Below the pieces are notes generated by a model. It was not told the DNA's origin, did no database searches, and saw only the letters and a list, made by a program, of their open reading frames with translations. DNA of 5,201 nt from Simkania sp. (lineage in GTDB: Bacteria; Chlamydiota; Chlamydiia; Chlamydiales; Simkaniaceae), in NCBI GenBank assembly GCA_028281425.1, contig JANQJX010000195.1, positions 1-5,201 on the forward strand. Direction: 5' to 3'. Shown here piece after piece: positions 1 to 5,201 of this stretch. Both the position numbers and the translations under genes were made by a program. The stretch's first letter is position 1. The number at the start of each line of letters is the position of its first letter.

Positions 1-238
1 AGGCAACCCCAATAATGCCTCCAAAGAAAAATCCCCAGATGCCTCCAATAATTCCTCCGATAAAAGAAGGGCGATATCCAGTGTAAATAGATGACATGAT
101 CTCGACAAAAGAATAACCCCATCCTGACATAGCAATCCAGCCAGTTAAAAGAATCGCGATTCCCCACACGATTCCAAACGATAGTCCTATATACTTTGGG
201 CATAAATAACTACAAGTTGATTTTGGAACGTTCTTCAT
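1..238 (-). CDS. Small holin-like membrane protein, 3' end cut by window edge
   Basis: An open frame runs from ATG at 238-236 to the window edge, giving 79 residues with no stop seen. The start is preceded by a good ribosome binding site (AGGAG, 7 bases upstream). The protein has a short basic, cysteine-containing N-terminus (C9, C13), a first hydrophobic helix at about residues 16-37 containing LSFGIVWGIAILLTGW, a short loop with the pattern SIYTGYRPS (50-58), and a second glycine-rich helix from residue 59 (FIGGIIGGIWGFFFGGIIG). From memory this resembles small proteins of Legionella and environmental chlamydiae that databases call 'bacteriophage holin': FGIVWG in helix 1, a Y-x-GY loop, then a G-rich W-G-F-F helix. 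The family is usually only slightly longer, so few residues are probably missing. The holin name is by family resemblance; no lysis role is shown, and no phage genes are visible nearby. It is transcribed divergently from the gene at 427. Confidence 0.72.
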   Translation of the reverse strand, partial: MKNVPKSTCSYLCPKYIGLSFGIVWGIAILLTGWIAMSGWGYSFVEIMSSIYTGYRPSFIGGIIGGIWGFFFGGIIGVA

Positions 239-244
239 TATTTT

Positions 245-249
245 CTCCT
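245..249 (-). promoter_or_regulatory. Ribosome binding site of the holin-like gene
   Basis: On the minus strand AGGAG followed by AAAATA precedes the ATG at 238. This strong Shine-Dalgarno match supports both the start choice and the reality of this short, edge-truncated gene. Confidence 0.75.
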
Positions 250-415
250 GATTAATCACATGGTTTCACAAAATTAACGGTCTTTCGTTTTTCTACATGC
301 AAAATTTCGGATTATTTTTCAAATCATTTTTTTATACTCTACCACAAAAAATAAAATATTTGATTTAAAAAAATATTTTTATTAATCCTTTTTTATTTCT
401 TCCTACATTCAACTG

Positions 416-420
416 AGGAG
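416..420 (+). promoter_or_regulatory. Ribosome binding site deciding the start at 427
   Basis: AGGAG at 416-420 is followed by TTG (421), ATG (424) and ATG (427) in one frame. Spacing is 0, 3 and 6 bases respectively. Only the ATG at 427 has a normal spacing, so it is preferred over the longer alternatives, which would add one or two residues. Confidence 0.7.
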
Positions 421-426
421 TTGATG

Positions 427-1062
427 ATGAATCGCATATTTCCATTCATAGTAAGAATTTTTTTAGCACTAGTCACGACATTCCCATTAATAGCTTTTAA
501 CATAAAGCAAGAAATAAATTGGGACTCCATCTTTATTGATAGAGAAACATTTGTTGAAAAATTTATAAATTCAGAGAAAAAAAAGAGCGCTGTTTTTTCC
601 CAAATTAAATTTTTGCAAAAGAGCTCCTATCGTGACAATACTTATTCCCTAGAATATAGCCCTGAACTTTTTTATCAACTTGAACTGACAAAAGAGGATC
701 GTCATAATATTAGGAAGTTGATTAAAAACATGGCGGATTTGGACTTATGGGAGCTTTTTAAACGGGTAAGAGAGATGAAAAAGTTAGGGCAAAAGATTCG
801 TAAAGTACATCCTCTCCGTTTTCTAGGATACATTTTTTCAAACTATGAATTAAAAAATCGGCTTATAAAAATAAGACAAAGCCCTTTCAAGTGGAATAAA
901 TTTATGAATGGGTTAAAAGAGCGTCTTTCACTTGAAGCACATCAGAAAAACCTTCTTAAATATGTCTCAGGATTTTCACAGCTTGTCAATCGTCATCCAG
1001 TTGAGGTTTGGGACTATATTCACTTCCGTGATTGGGATCGGTTTGTGCTATTTTTAATGTGA
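427..1062 (+). CDS. Unrecognised basic protein with N-terminal signal or anchor
   Basis: The frame gives 211 residues from the ATG at 427 to TGA at 1060-1062. I do not recognise the family. The N-terminus (MNRIFPFIVRIFLALVTTF, then PLIAF) has an early arginine and a hydrophobic stretch of about 20 residues interrupted by one arginine at position 10. It looks like a signal peptide or uncleaved anchor; there is no clear A-x-A cleavage site and no lipobox cysteine. The rest is rich in lysine, arginine and aromatic residues and appears largely helical, with a cluster of basic residues around residues 90-125 (including FKRVREMKKLGQKIRKV). No catalytic motif, zinc site or sequence repeat is evident. 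The gene stands alone on the plus strand, divergent from the holin-like gene and convergent with the glycosyltransferase. Its strong ribosome binding site and length support a real gene; in a chlamydia it could be a lineage-specific envelope or secreted protein, but that is inference. Confidence 0.72.
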   Translation: MNRIFPFIVRIFLALVTTFPLIAFNIKQEINWDSIFIDRETFVEKFINSEKKKSAVFSQIKFLQKSSYRDNTYSLEYSPELFYQLELTKEDRHNIRKLIKNMADLDLWELFKRVREMKKLGQKIRKVHPLRFLGYIFSNYELKNRLIKIRQSPFKWNKFMNGLKERLSLEAHQKNLLKYVSGFSQLVNRHPVEVWDYIHFRDWDRFVLFLM

Positions 1063-1065
1063 AAG

Positions 1066-1112
1066 GAACTGTCTTAAAGTGGAAAATCATCGTCTAAATG
1101 ATCTTCCAGTTC
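1066..1112 (+). other. Stem-loop just after the stop of the 427-1062 gene
   Basis: GAACTG (1066-1071) pairs with CAGTTC (1107-1112). Inside it TGGAA-A-ATCAT (1080-1090) can pair with ATGAT-C-TTCCA (1098-1108) around a 7-base loop with one mismatch. Outer and inner stems compete for bases 1107-1108. No T tract follows on the plus strand, so it is not a standard intrinsic terminator. It could protect the 3' end of the message, or it could be chance. Confidence 0.4.
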
Positions 1113-1124
1113 AAGGCAGGCCTC

Positions 1125-1203
1125 TAAAAGAATTGATTGGATGTCCTAGAGAAACAGAGCATGTGGATTTTTCATAGGGGGCATGCGAAATGCGGGTTAG
1201 CTC
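1125..1203 (+). repeat. Local repeat, copy A (partial)
   Basis: This stretch aligns with copy B (minus strand, 2631-2727). Shared blocks are ATTGGATGT (1136-1144), GAAACAGAGCATG (1151-1163), GATTTTTC (1167-1174), then AGGGG and GGTTAGCT (1195-1202). It lacks the CCCCCTTTT tail of copies B and C, so it looks truncated or diverged. It lies 62 bases after the stop of the 427-1062 gene and ends next to the terminator of the convergent glycosyltransferase gene. Reading it as protein gives only a short frame ending at a TAG (1175-1177), so there is no sign that it is coding. Confidence 0.7.
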
Positions 1204-1231
1204 AAAAACGAAGTTTCACCTTTTTAACTTC
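1204..1231 (-). terminator. Probable intrinsic terminator of the glycosyltransferase gene
   Basis: On the minus strand GAAGTT (1231-1226) and AACTTC (1215-1210) form a perfect 6-base stem with a 10-base loop, followed after one G by TTTTT (1208-1204). The stem overlaps the TGA stop codon of the gene at 1230-1232. The stem is short and AT-rich, so termination may be partial. Position and T tract fit well. Confidence 0.55.
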
Positions 1232-2540
1232 AGTTGAAATAAGAACGACAGAAAATAGGAAAAGTCTCAGGCGTAATAAATTGTGCTCCTTTTTTTGCTC
1301 TTAGGTAGTAAGCATTCCCCTGTTCCCAACAAGGCATCCCTTTTGAAAAATGCTTTGTTTTTTTTTTGATTTCTGAATGAATCCAAATTTTTCCTCGAGT
1401 AAGCGCCATTAATTCCATAGATGTCATCCCTCCTGATCGAGTAAAAGTGGCATTGCTGCGAAAATAAAGAGGAGCGATCACTTCATCATCTTGAAAACAC
1501 ATAGGGATGATATTTAAAGAAGAAGGATAAAATTTTTCCTTTTGAATCATTTCATGCAAACGCCTTAGCAAGCTTCCTCGATGAATCGCATCATGATTGC
1601 AAAACACAAAAAGAAAGTGGCGTAGACTTTTATGTTGGCTTGATTTTACCATTTGGATAAAAATTTTTACGTACTTAATTGTTGCTTCTTCAGTAGGCTG
1701 ACTTCCAAGAAGAATCGTAGAAACACGATCCTGAGGTTCGATCATAAGGACCATTTTGTTTCGGTATATTTCAGTATGGGCATTTCCTTTTTTAAGGGTA
1801 TCTGCAATAAGAGATTTTTCAAGAGAGTTTTTTACCTTGATCTCAACTTGCATTTTTTGAAAGGGATGACTAAGAAGTTTTTGATATTTTTCAAAATTCT
1901 TGCGCAGAGGAAAATTTTCATAAGAGACATCAGATTCTTTCAGACCACAATATTTTTCCCAAAATGCATCTGCATTTTGATTGGGCTTAAGAAGGGGAAC
2001 TGTCGTAATGAGGCGGATTAAAGAACGATTTGTATTAGAGAGATTTTTTATAGGTTTAAAAAAATGAAAGGTATTTTTTGTTGGCAATTCAGTTAAGATT
2101 TTTTCTAATTTAAGAGATTTTTTTGTGATGCGAGATGCATATTTAATCGCTTTAATGATTGCTGCAGTCCCAACTGGTTGAGTGTCGATGATTTGGTCTA
2201 CATCCTCTTTGAGAAGCAACGGGAAAACTTTTGAAAGTATTCTGATATGAAAAAAAAAATCAGCAGCACGAATGTTTTTTGAGAGAAAGGTTAGAGCCGT
2301 TAAATTTCCTTTTTTTTGAGAAGCATTCCATAGATGAACAAAAAATTTACCAAAACGTTTCCCAACAAAGTCAATTAAGAGATCTTTTTGTATGATTTTA
2401 ATATCGGGATCTTTAGCTAAAGCTTTTGCAGCTGTTGCTTTAGCTGCTTGAAGATGTCCCCCTCCACTTGCAGAAGTAATAATTAAAAGTGTTTTACTTT
2501 TCTTTTCGATTTCTATCACCTGATGTTGAAATTGTTGCAA
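1230..2540 (-). CDS. GT-B glycosyltransferase-like protein (MGDG-synthase/MurG type)
   Basis: The 436-residue product is probably a glycosyltransferase of the GT-B fold, the group containing MurG and bacterial or plant diacylglycerol glycosyltransferases, which move sugar from a nucleotide donor to a lipid at the membrane face. Residues 18-36 hold the MGDG-synthase-type opening: a beta strand (LLIITSAS) then GGGHLQAAKA. Residues 117-131 (IIDTQPVGTAAIIKA) sit where this family has its second Rossmann element. The C-terminal half has a strand-helix pattern from LMIEPQ (265-270) and VSTILLGS (273-280), then RSGGMTSMELMAL (368-380), like the GT28 donor loop S-G-x-x-T-x-x-E. It ends with WEQGNAYYL and KKGAQFITPE (405-426), closely recalling the MurG pattern Q-x-x-N-A-x-x-L-x-x-x-GA. 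There is no signal peptide or membrane helix. The start is weak: in-frame TAA lies just upstream, so TTG at 2540 is the first possible start, with GTG at residue 8 the only good alternative before the glycine loop; neither has a well-placed ribosome binding site. Donor, acceptor and product are unknown. Confidence 0.75.
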   Translation of the reverse strand: MQQFQHQVIEIEKKSKTLLIITSASGGGHLQAAKATAAKALAKDPDIKIIQKDLLIDFVGKRFGKFFVHLWNASQKKGNLTALTFLSKNIRAADFFFHIRILSKVFPLLLKEDVDQIIDTQPVGTAAIIKAIKYASRITKKSLKLEKILTELPTKNTFHFFKPIKNLSNTNRSLIRLITTVPLLKPNQNADAFWEKYCGLKESDVSYENFPLRKNFEKYQKLLSHPFQKMQVEIKVKNSLEKSLIADTLKKGNAHTEIYRNKMVLMIEPQDRVSTILLGSQPTEEATIKYVKIFIQMVKSSQHKSLRHFLFVFCNHDAIHRGSLLRRLHEMIQKEKFYPSSLNIIPMCFQDDEVIAPLYFRSNATFTRSGGMTSMELMALTRGKIWIHSEIKKKTKHFSKGMPCWEQGNAYYLRAKKGAQFITPETFPIFCRSYFN

Positions 2541-2620
2541 GCTGAAATTTTTTTAATTTGAGCCTCTTCTCAAAAAATTTCAATAAAAAAACAGTCCTAT
2601 GTTGATAAAACCAGCTTGCA
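2536..2620 (-). promoter_or_regulatory. Possible start-sequestering leader of the glycosyltransferase gene
   Basis: In a minus-strand transcript TGCAAGCTG (2620-2612) is a perfect 9-base complement of CAGCTTGCA (2544-2536), and the second arm contains the TTG start codon (2540-2538). Between the arms is a smaller hairpin: TTTGAG (2574-2569), loop AAGAGG (2568-2563), CTCAAA (2562-2557). The purine loop is the only Shine-Dalgarno-like sequence near this start, and at about 22 bases it is too far away unless folding shortens the gap. The pairing is seen directly; any regulatory role is inference and requires transcription to begin upstream of 2620. Confidence 0.35.
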
Positions 2621-2630
2621 TCTCTTTTCG

Positions 2631-2727
2631 AAAAAGGGGGCATGTAAAATAGAAGCTAACCTGTATTTTACGCCACCCCTGAAAAAATCTGCATGCTCTG
2701 TTTCGCTCACACATCCAATACATTCTC
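2631..2727 (-). repeat. Local repeat, copy B (left arm of inverted pair)
   Basis: Read on the minus strand this copy runs from GAGAATGTATTGG through GAAACAGAGCATG, AGGGGTGGCGTAAAAT and GGTTAGCT to CCCCCTTTTT. It matches copy A in the first two thirds and copy C best in the last two thirds. Within it, GTAAAAT (2644-2650) and ATTTTAC (2665-2671) form a small perfect 7-base inverted repeat around the GGTTAGCT block. It is the most complete of the three copies. Confidence 0.75.
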
Positions 2728-2754
2728 TTGGCAAGGTTGTAACCCTTATCTCTC

Positions 2755-2850
2755 GAGAATTTCTTGGCGTTTCTGAAAACAGTCTGTACACCCCCTTCCA
2801 GGGTTGGTGTAAAATGCGGGTTAAAGCTCTATTGAAAAGAGCCCCCTTTT
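2755..2850 (+). repeat. Local repeat, copy C (right arm of inverted pair)
   Basis: On the plus strand this copy runs GAGAAT, TTGGCGT, AAAACAG, CCAGGG, TTGGTGTAAAATGCGGGTTA, AGCTCTATTG and GCCCCCTTTT, in the same order as copy B on the other strand. The best block is about 27 bases around 2800-2822, with few mismatches; the middle part (about 2783-2797) is poorly conserved. It contains its own small stem GCTCT/AGAGC (2826-2830 and 2838-2842). Copies B and C face away from each other across a 27-base spacer. Confidence 0.7.
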
Positions 2851-2908
2851 GCCATTTCTACTTATTTTTGAATGGTAGAAAAATAAAAAAAAAAAGTAAC
2901 CTATTTTT

Positions 2909-4273
2909 TTAATCTTTCATTGAAAGAAGAAACTCAACATTCGTATTGGTTTTTTTCAGACGATTCATAAGAAGATTCATTGCATCTAAAGGGGTTAAAT
3001 CGGATAAGGCTTGACGTAAAAGATAAATTTTTTCTAATTCTTCGGGATGATAGAGAAGTTCTTCTTTGCGTGTCCCACTTTTGATGATATCGATGGCTGG
3101 AAAAATACGCCTTTCAGCAAGACGTCTATCGAGAACAAGTTCCATATTTCCCGTCCCTTTAAACTCCTCATAAATGACTTCATCCATACGAGACCCTGTA
3201 TCAATCATTGCTGTTGCAATGATTGTTAAAGAGCCTCCATGTTCGATATTACGTGCTGCTCCAAAAAAGCGCTTGGGTTTGTGAAGAGAGTGAGCATCTA
3301 TTCCCCCTGTTAAAATTTTACCCGAATGAGGCTGCACCGTATTGTAAGCACGAGCAAAACGAGTCATCGAATCGAGTAGAATCACAACATCTTGGCCATA
3401 TTCGACAAGGCAACGCGCTTTTTCCAAAACCATTTCGGCAACTTGAATATGACGCTCAGGAGGTTCATCAAAAGTAGAAGAGACAACCTCACCTTTCACA
3501 ATACGTTTCATATCGGTGACTTCTTCAGGACGTTCATCGATTCCAAGGACAATTAAAGTCACTTCTGGATGATTGACAGCAATCGAATTCGCAATATTTT
3601 GCATCAAAATCGTTTTGCCCGATTTAGGAGAAGCAACGATGAGCGCACGCTGACCTTTGCCAATAGGGGCAACAAGATCGAGAATACGCATCGAAATATC
3701 CTCTTTTCCTGTTTCCATAACAAGGCGCTCTGTTGGAAATAGAGGAGTTAAATTCGCAAAAAAGATACGTTCTTTAGATTTTTCAGGAAGTTTATTATTG
3801 ATGCGATCGACTTTAAGAAGGGCAAAGTATTTTTCTTTTTTCTCAGGAGAACGGATCGTCCCATAAACAGTGTCTCCTTTTTTTAAATCAAAGCGGCGGA
3901 TTTGAGTAGGTGAAACATAAATATCTTCAGCAGAAGGAAGATAATTGTAGTTTGGTGAACGCAAAAAACCAAACCCATCGGGAAGGATCTCCAAAACTCC
4001 CTCCCCAACAAGAATTTCATCGGGACTTTCCGATTTGAGCTTGACGATTTCAAAGACCATCTGTGATTTGGTAAGGGAACTTAGATTTTTAAGTCCAATA
4101 TGTTTCGCATAAAGGCTCAATTCATCGATATTCATGCGCTGTAAATCGGCGATTTTCGTAACCGTAAGTTCCCGTTTTCGTTTTTGATGTCCATTCATAG
4201 AAGGAGGAGAGACGAGTAATTTTCCTGATTTATCTTTAGTAGATTCTTTTCCAGGGGTTTTTTCTTGGTTCAT
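2909..4273 (-). CDS. rho: Transcription termination factor Rho
   Basis: Rho is the hexameric RNA-dependent ATPase that loads on nascent RNA and ends transcription. The 454-residue product has all expected parts. Residues 1-35 are a short charged extension; 36-80 form the N-terminal helical Rho domain (ITKIADL-like start, MNIDELSLYAKHIG). Residues 97-134 form the RNA-binding cold-shock-like domain with PDGFGFLRS and EDIYVSPTQIRRFDLKKGD. The ATPase core holds GKGQR and the Walker A loop ASPKSGKT (about 205-221), the catalytic glutamate region GIDERPEEVTDM (244-255), Walker B VVILLDSMTR (296-305), the Q-loop region with SGKILTGGIDAHSLHKPKRF (317-336), and the R-loop region KGTGNMEL (372-379). 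Length is close to that of other chlamydial and E. coli Rho proteins, with no insertion or missing key residue. The ATG at 4273 has AAGGAG upstream overlapping the coaE stop, so the two are probably co-translated. This is a standard housekeeping gene. Confidence 0.98.
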   Translation of the reverse strand: MNQEKTPGKESTKDKSGKLLVSPPSMNGHQKRKRELTVTKIADLQRMNIDELSLYAKHIGLKNLSSLTKSQMVFEIVKLKSESPDEILVGEGVLEILPDGFGFLRSPNYNYLPSAEDIYVSPTQIRRFDLKKGDTVYGTIRSPEKKEKYFALLKVDRINNKLPEKSKERIFFANLTPLFPTERLVMETGKEDISMRILDLVAPIGKGQRALIVASPKSGKTILMQNIANSIAVNHPEVTLIVLGIDERPEEVTDMKRIVKGEVVSSTFDEPPERHIQVAEMVLEKARCLVEYGQDVVILLDSMTRFARAYNTVQPHSGKILTGGIDAHSLHKPKRFFGAARNIEHGGSLTIIATAMIDTGSRMDEVIYEEFKGTGNMELVLDRRLAERRIFPAIDIIKSGTRKEELLYHPEELEKIYLLRQALSDLTPLDAMNLLMNRLKKTNTNVEFLLSMKD

Positions 4274-4284
4274 GGATCTTAATA

Positions 4285-4290
4285 CTCCTT
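4285..4290 (-). promoter_or_regulatory. Rho ribosome binding site overlapping the coaE stop
   Basis: AAGGAG on the minus strand (4290-4285) lies 11 bases before the rho ATG and shares bases with the TAA stop of coaE (4291-4289). A ribosome ending coaE would therefore sit on the rho initiation site, which suggests coupling. Confidence 0.7.
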
Positions 4291-4900
4291 AATCAAGATA
4301 GGGTTTGAGTTTATGGAGGTAGAATTTCTCCACTTGTCTTTCAAGTTGTTTTAAATCACCATTATTCCAAATGCTCGCATGAGCTTTTTTGGATTTTTCG
4401 CTTGCATGCCATTGCCTTTTCATCCGATTTATATAATCGTCCATTTCGAATCCTAAAGCACAAAATCGCTGAATGCAAAGGTTCTCATCTGCATTAATCG
4501 CAAGAATAAAATCAAATGCTCTTTCCTTTCCCACTTCTTGTACAAGGGGCAATTCAACCACAAAACAGGTGTAGCATTTATTGTATTTGACCTTTTGATA
4601 TCTTTTTTCGATAACATCAAACAGAAGGGGATGGAGTACATTTTCTAACGCTTGGAGCAGTTTTGGTTTATGAAATACATGTGATGCAACTTTTTGTCGA
4701 TCGATTTCCCCATTTGTGAGAATATCAAAGCCCAAAAGAATTAGAATCTCACGCTTACACTTTGTGTTTGTCTTTAACAACTGATGGATGATTTCATCAG
4801 CACTGACTCGATAAGCTCCGTGCTTTTCTAGAAGACGACATACAGTGGTTTTGCCTGACGCAATACCCCCGGTTACTGCTATTTTTTTTAAGGCTAACAC
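4289..4900 (-). CDS. coaE: Dephospho-CoA kinase
   Basis: CoaE phosphorylates the 3' hydroxyl of the ribose in dephospho-CoA using ATP, the last step of coenzyme A synthesis in the cytoplasm. From the GTG at 4900 the protein has 203 residues, a usual length. It opens LALKKIAVTGG and carries the P-loop GGIASGKT (11-18), SADEI (33-37, the family's D-A-D-x-I element), a conserved VLHPLL (88-93), VVELPLVQE (114-122, family V-P-L-L-x-E) and a C-terminal lid and adenine-site region RQWHASEKSKKAHASIWNN, followed by GDLKQLERQV. GTG at 4900 is preferred because related proteins start two to four residues before the K-I-x-V-T-G strand; TTG at 4909 would add three residues. GTG overlaps the polA stop by 7 bases and has only a weak GGGA upstream, so its translation probably depends on polA. 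Confidence 0.95.
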   Translation of the reverse strand: MLALKKIAVTGGIASGKTTVCRLLEKHGAYRVSADEIIHQLLKTNTKCKREILILLGFDILTNGEIDRQKVASHVFHKPKLLQALENVLHPLLFDVIEKRYQKVKYNKCYTCFVVELPLVQEVGKERAFDFILAINADENLCIQRFCALGFEMDDYINRMKRQWHASEKSKKAHASIWNNGDLKQLERQVEKFYLHKLKPYLD

Positions 4901-5201
4901 ATTTCCCAATTTTTGCCAACAGCAATGTTTACTTTGAGTGGAATTGTTAATGAAACAACCGTTTCCATCGTATGTTGAGCAATCTCTTTTAATGTTTCGA
5001 TATAGTCATCGGCAACTTCAAAAAAAAGCTCGTCATGAATTTGAAGAACCATATGAGCTTTAGACTTCTTAAGCTTTTTATAAAGGCGAACCATGGCGAT
5101 TTTAATGATGTCTGCCTGCGTTCCTTGAAGAGGGGTGTTCACGGCAAATCTCTCAGCAGCAGCGCGAACAATTCCATTAGAATTATGGATTTCAGGAATC
5201 A
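4894..5201 (-). CDS. polA: DNA polymerase I, C-terminal end only
   Basis: Only the last 101 residues are in the window; the gene continues past the right edge. The visible part is the end of the polymerase domain: RAAAERFAVNTPLQGTQADI (about 12-31 of the visible residues) is the A-family palm/fingers signature, and LQIHDELFFEV (52-62) is motif C, whose aspartate corresponds to the metal-binding Asp882 of E. coli Pol I. The tail VGKNWEMC matches the usual ending in G-x-x-W after a final beta strand. Pol I fills gaps and removes primers during replication and repair. One small variation is Q in place of the common A in the block G-T-A-A-D. The stop (TAG at 4896-4894) overlaps the start of coaE. 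The nuclease domains cannot be assessed here. Confidence 0.96.
   Translation of the reverse strand, partial: IPEIHNSNGIVRAAAERFAVNTPLQGTQADIIKIAMVRLYKKLKKSKAHMVLQIHDELFFEVADDYIETLKEIAQHTMETVVSLTIPLKVNIAVGKNWEMC

Larger units (their letters stand above)
239..426. other. AT-rich divergent intergenic region
   Basis: This 188-base spacer lies between the divergent holin-like gene and the gene at 427, so it must hold promoters for one or both unless they are read from outside. It is very AT-rich, especially 319-403, with repeated T and A runs. I could not pick a convincing -35/-10 pair: TTGATT at 360-365 followed by TATTAA at 380-385 has too short a spacing (14 bases) and only a partial match. 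No small ORF with a ribosome binding site was seen here. Confidence 0.5.
2541..2908. other. Gene-free interval between rho and the glycosyltransferase gene
   Basis: This 368-base stretch separates two genes on the same strand. It holds the inverted repeat copies B and C (2631-2850), the leader structure before the glycosyltransferase start, and an AT-rich tract (2862-2908) just after the rho stop with an 11-base T run on the minus strand (2895-2885). Open frames exist on both strands across the repeats, but they lack ribosome binding sites and are explained by the palindrome. A promoter for the glycosyltransferase is expected here, but no convincing -35/-10 pair was found. Confidence 0.6.

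Noticed and set aside
360..385. Possible -35/-10 promoter pair TTGATT and TATTAA before the 427 gene
   Set aside because: The spacing is 14 bases and the -10 match is partial. In DNA this AT-rich such matches are expected by chance.
1079..1177. Small GTG-started frame of 32 codons after the 427-1062 gene
   Set aside because: It has no ribosome binding site, begins inside a stem-loop and ends inside repeat copy A. There is too little support for a gene.
1653..2021. Plus-strand open frame of 122 codons
   Set aside because: It lies wholly inside the glycosyltransferase gene on the opposite strand, and its phenylalanine- and lysine-rich product is typical of the complement of an AT-rich gene.
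2597..2791. Minus-strand open frame of 64 codons across repeat copy B
   Set aside because: It lies within the inverted repeat and has no ribosome binding site. The matching frame in copy A stops early at 1175-1177. Only the segment IGC-x-x-ETEH-x-DF is shared, and DNA identity alone explains that.
2855..2881. Hairpin TTTCTAC/GTAGAAA near the rho 3' end
   Set aside because: The 7-base stem has a 13-base loop, and the T-rich tract comes before it rather than after it in the rho direction. It is weak as a terminator in that direction.
2885..2910. Intrinsic terminator directly after rho
   Set aside because: On the minus strand an A run is followed by TAGGTTAC and an 11-base T run. The only stem is A-T pairs using the T run itself, so it lacks the GC-containing hairpin before the T tract.
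2616..2912. Plus-strand open frame of 98 codons across the repeats into the rho 3' end
   Set aside because: It runs through both palindrome arms and an A tract, has no ribosome binding site and ends in low-complexity lysine codons. It is best explained by the repeat sequence.

Overview
This window most likely comes from a member of the Chlamydiae, probably an environmental (Parachlamydia-like) lineage rather than Chlamydia itself. The main evidence is the block polA - coaE - rho on the minus strand. The same order is known in Chlamydia trachomatis (polA, the yacE/coaE homologue and rho are neighbours there). DNA is AT-rich, with long A and T runs between genes. Genus and species cannot be fixed from this sequence.

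Layout, left to right. Positions 1-238 (minus) hold a small two-helix membrane protein of the 'bacteriophage holin' type, cut by the left edge. A 188-base AT-rich divergent spacer separates it from a plus-strand gene (427-1062) for an unrecognised basic protein with an N-terminal hydrophobic segment. Next come a stem-loop, a short copy of a local repeat (copy A) and a probable terminator for the convergent gene. Positions 1230-2540 (minus) encode a GT-B glycosyltransferase-like protein. It has an MGDG-synthase-type glycine-rich N-terminus and a MurG/GT28-type C-terminal motif. Positions 2541-2908 carry no convincing gene but hold a large imperfect inverted repeat (copies B and C, about 97 bases each) and a leader that could fold over the glycosyltransferase start codon. 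From 2909 to the right edge runs the housekeeping block, transcribed right to left: polA (3' end only), coaE and rho, with overlapping or abutting ends that suggest translational coupling.

The housekeeping half is ordinary: DNA polymerase I, the last enzyme of coenzyme A synthesis, and transcription termination factor Rho. The left half looks more accessory: an unknown probably exported or membrane-anchored protein, a holin-like protein and a glycosyltransferase bracketed by related repeats. The parts most worth a second look are the repeat family around the glycosyltransferase gene and its unusual start region. I see no CRISPR array, tRNA, rRNA, intact transposase or clear defence system.
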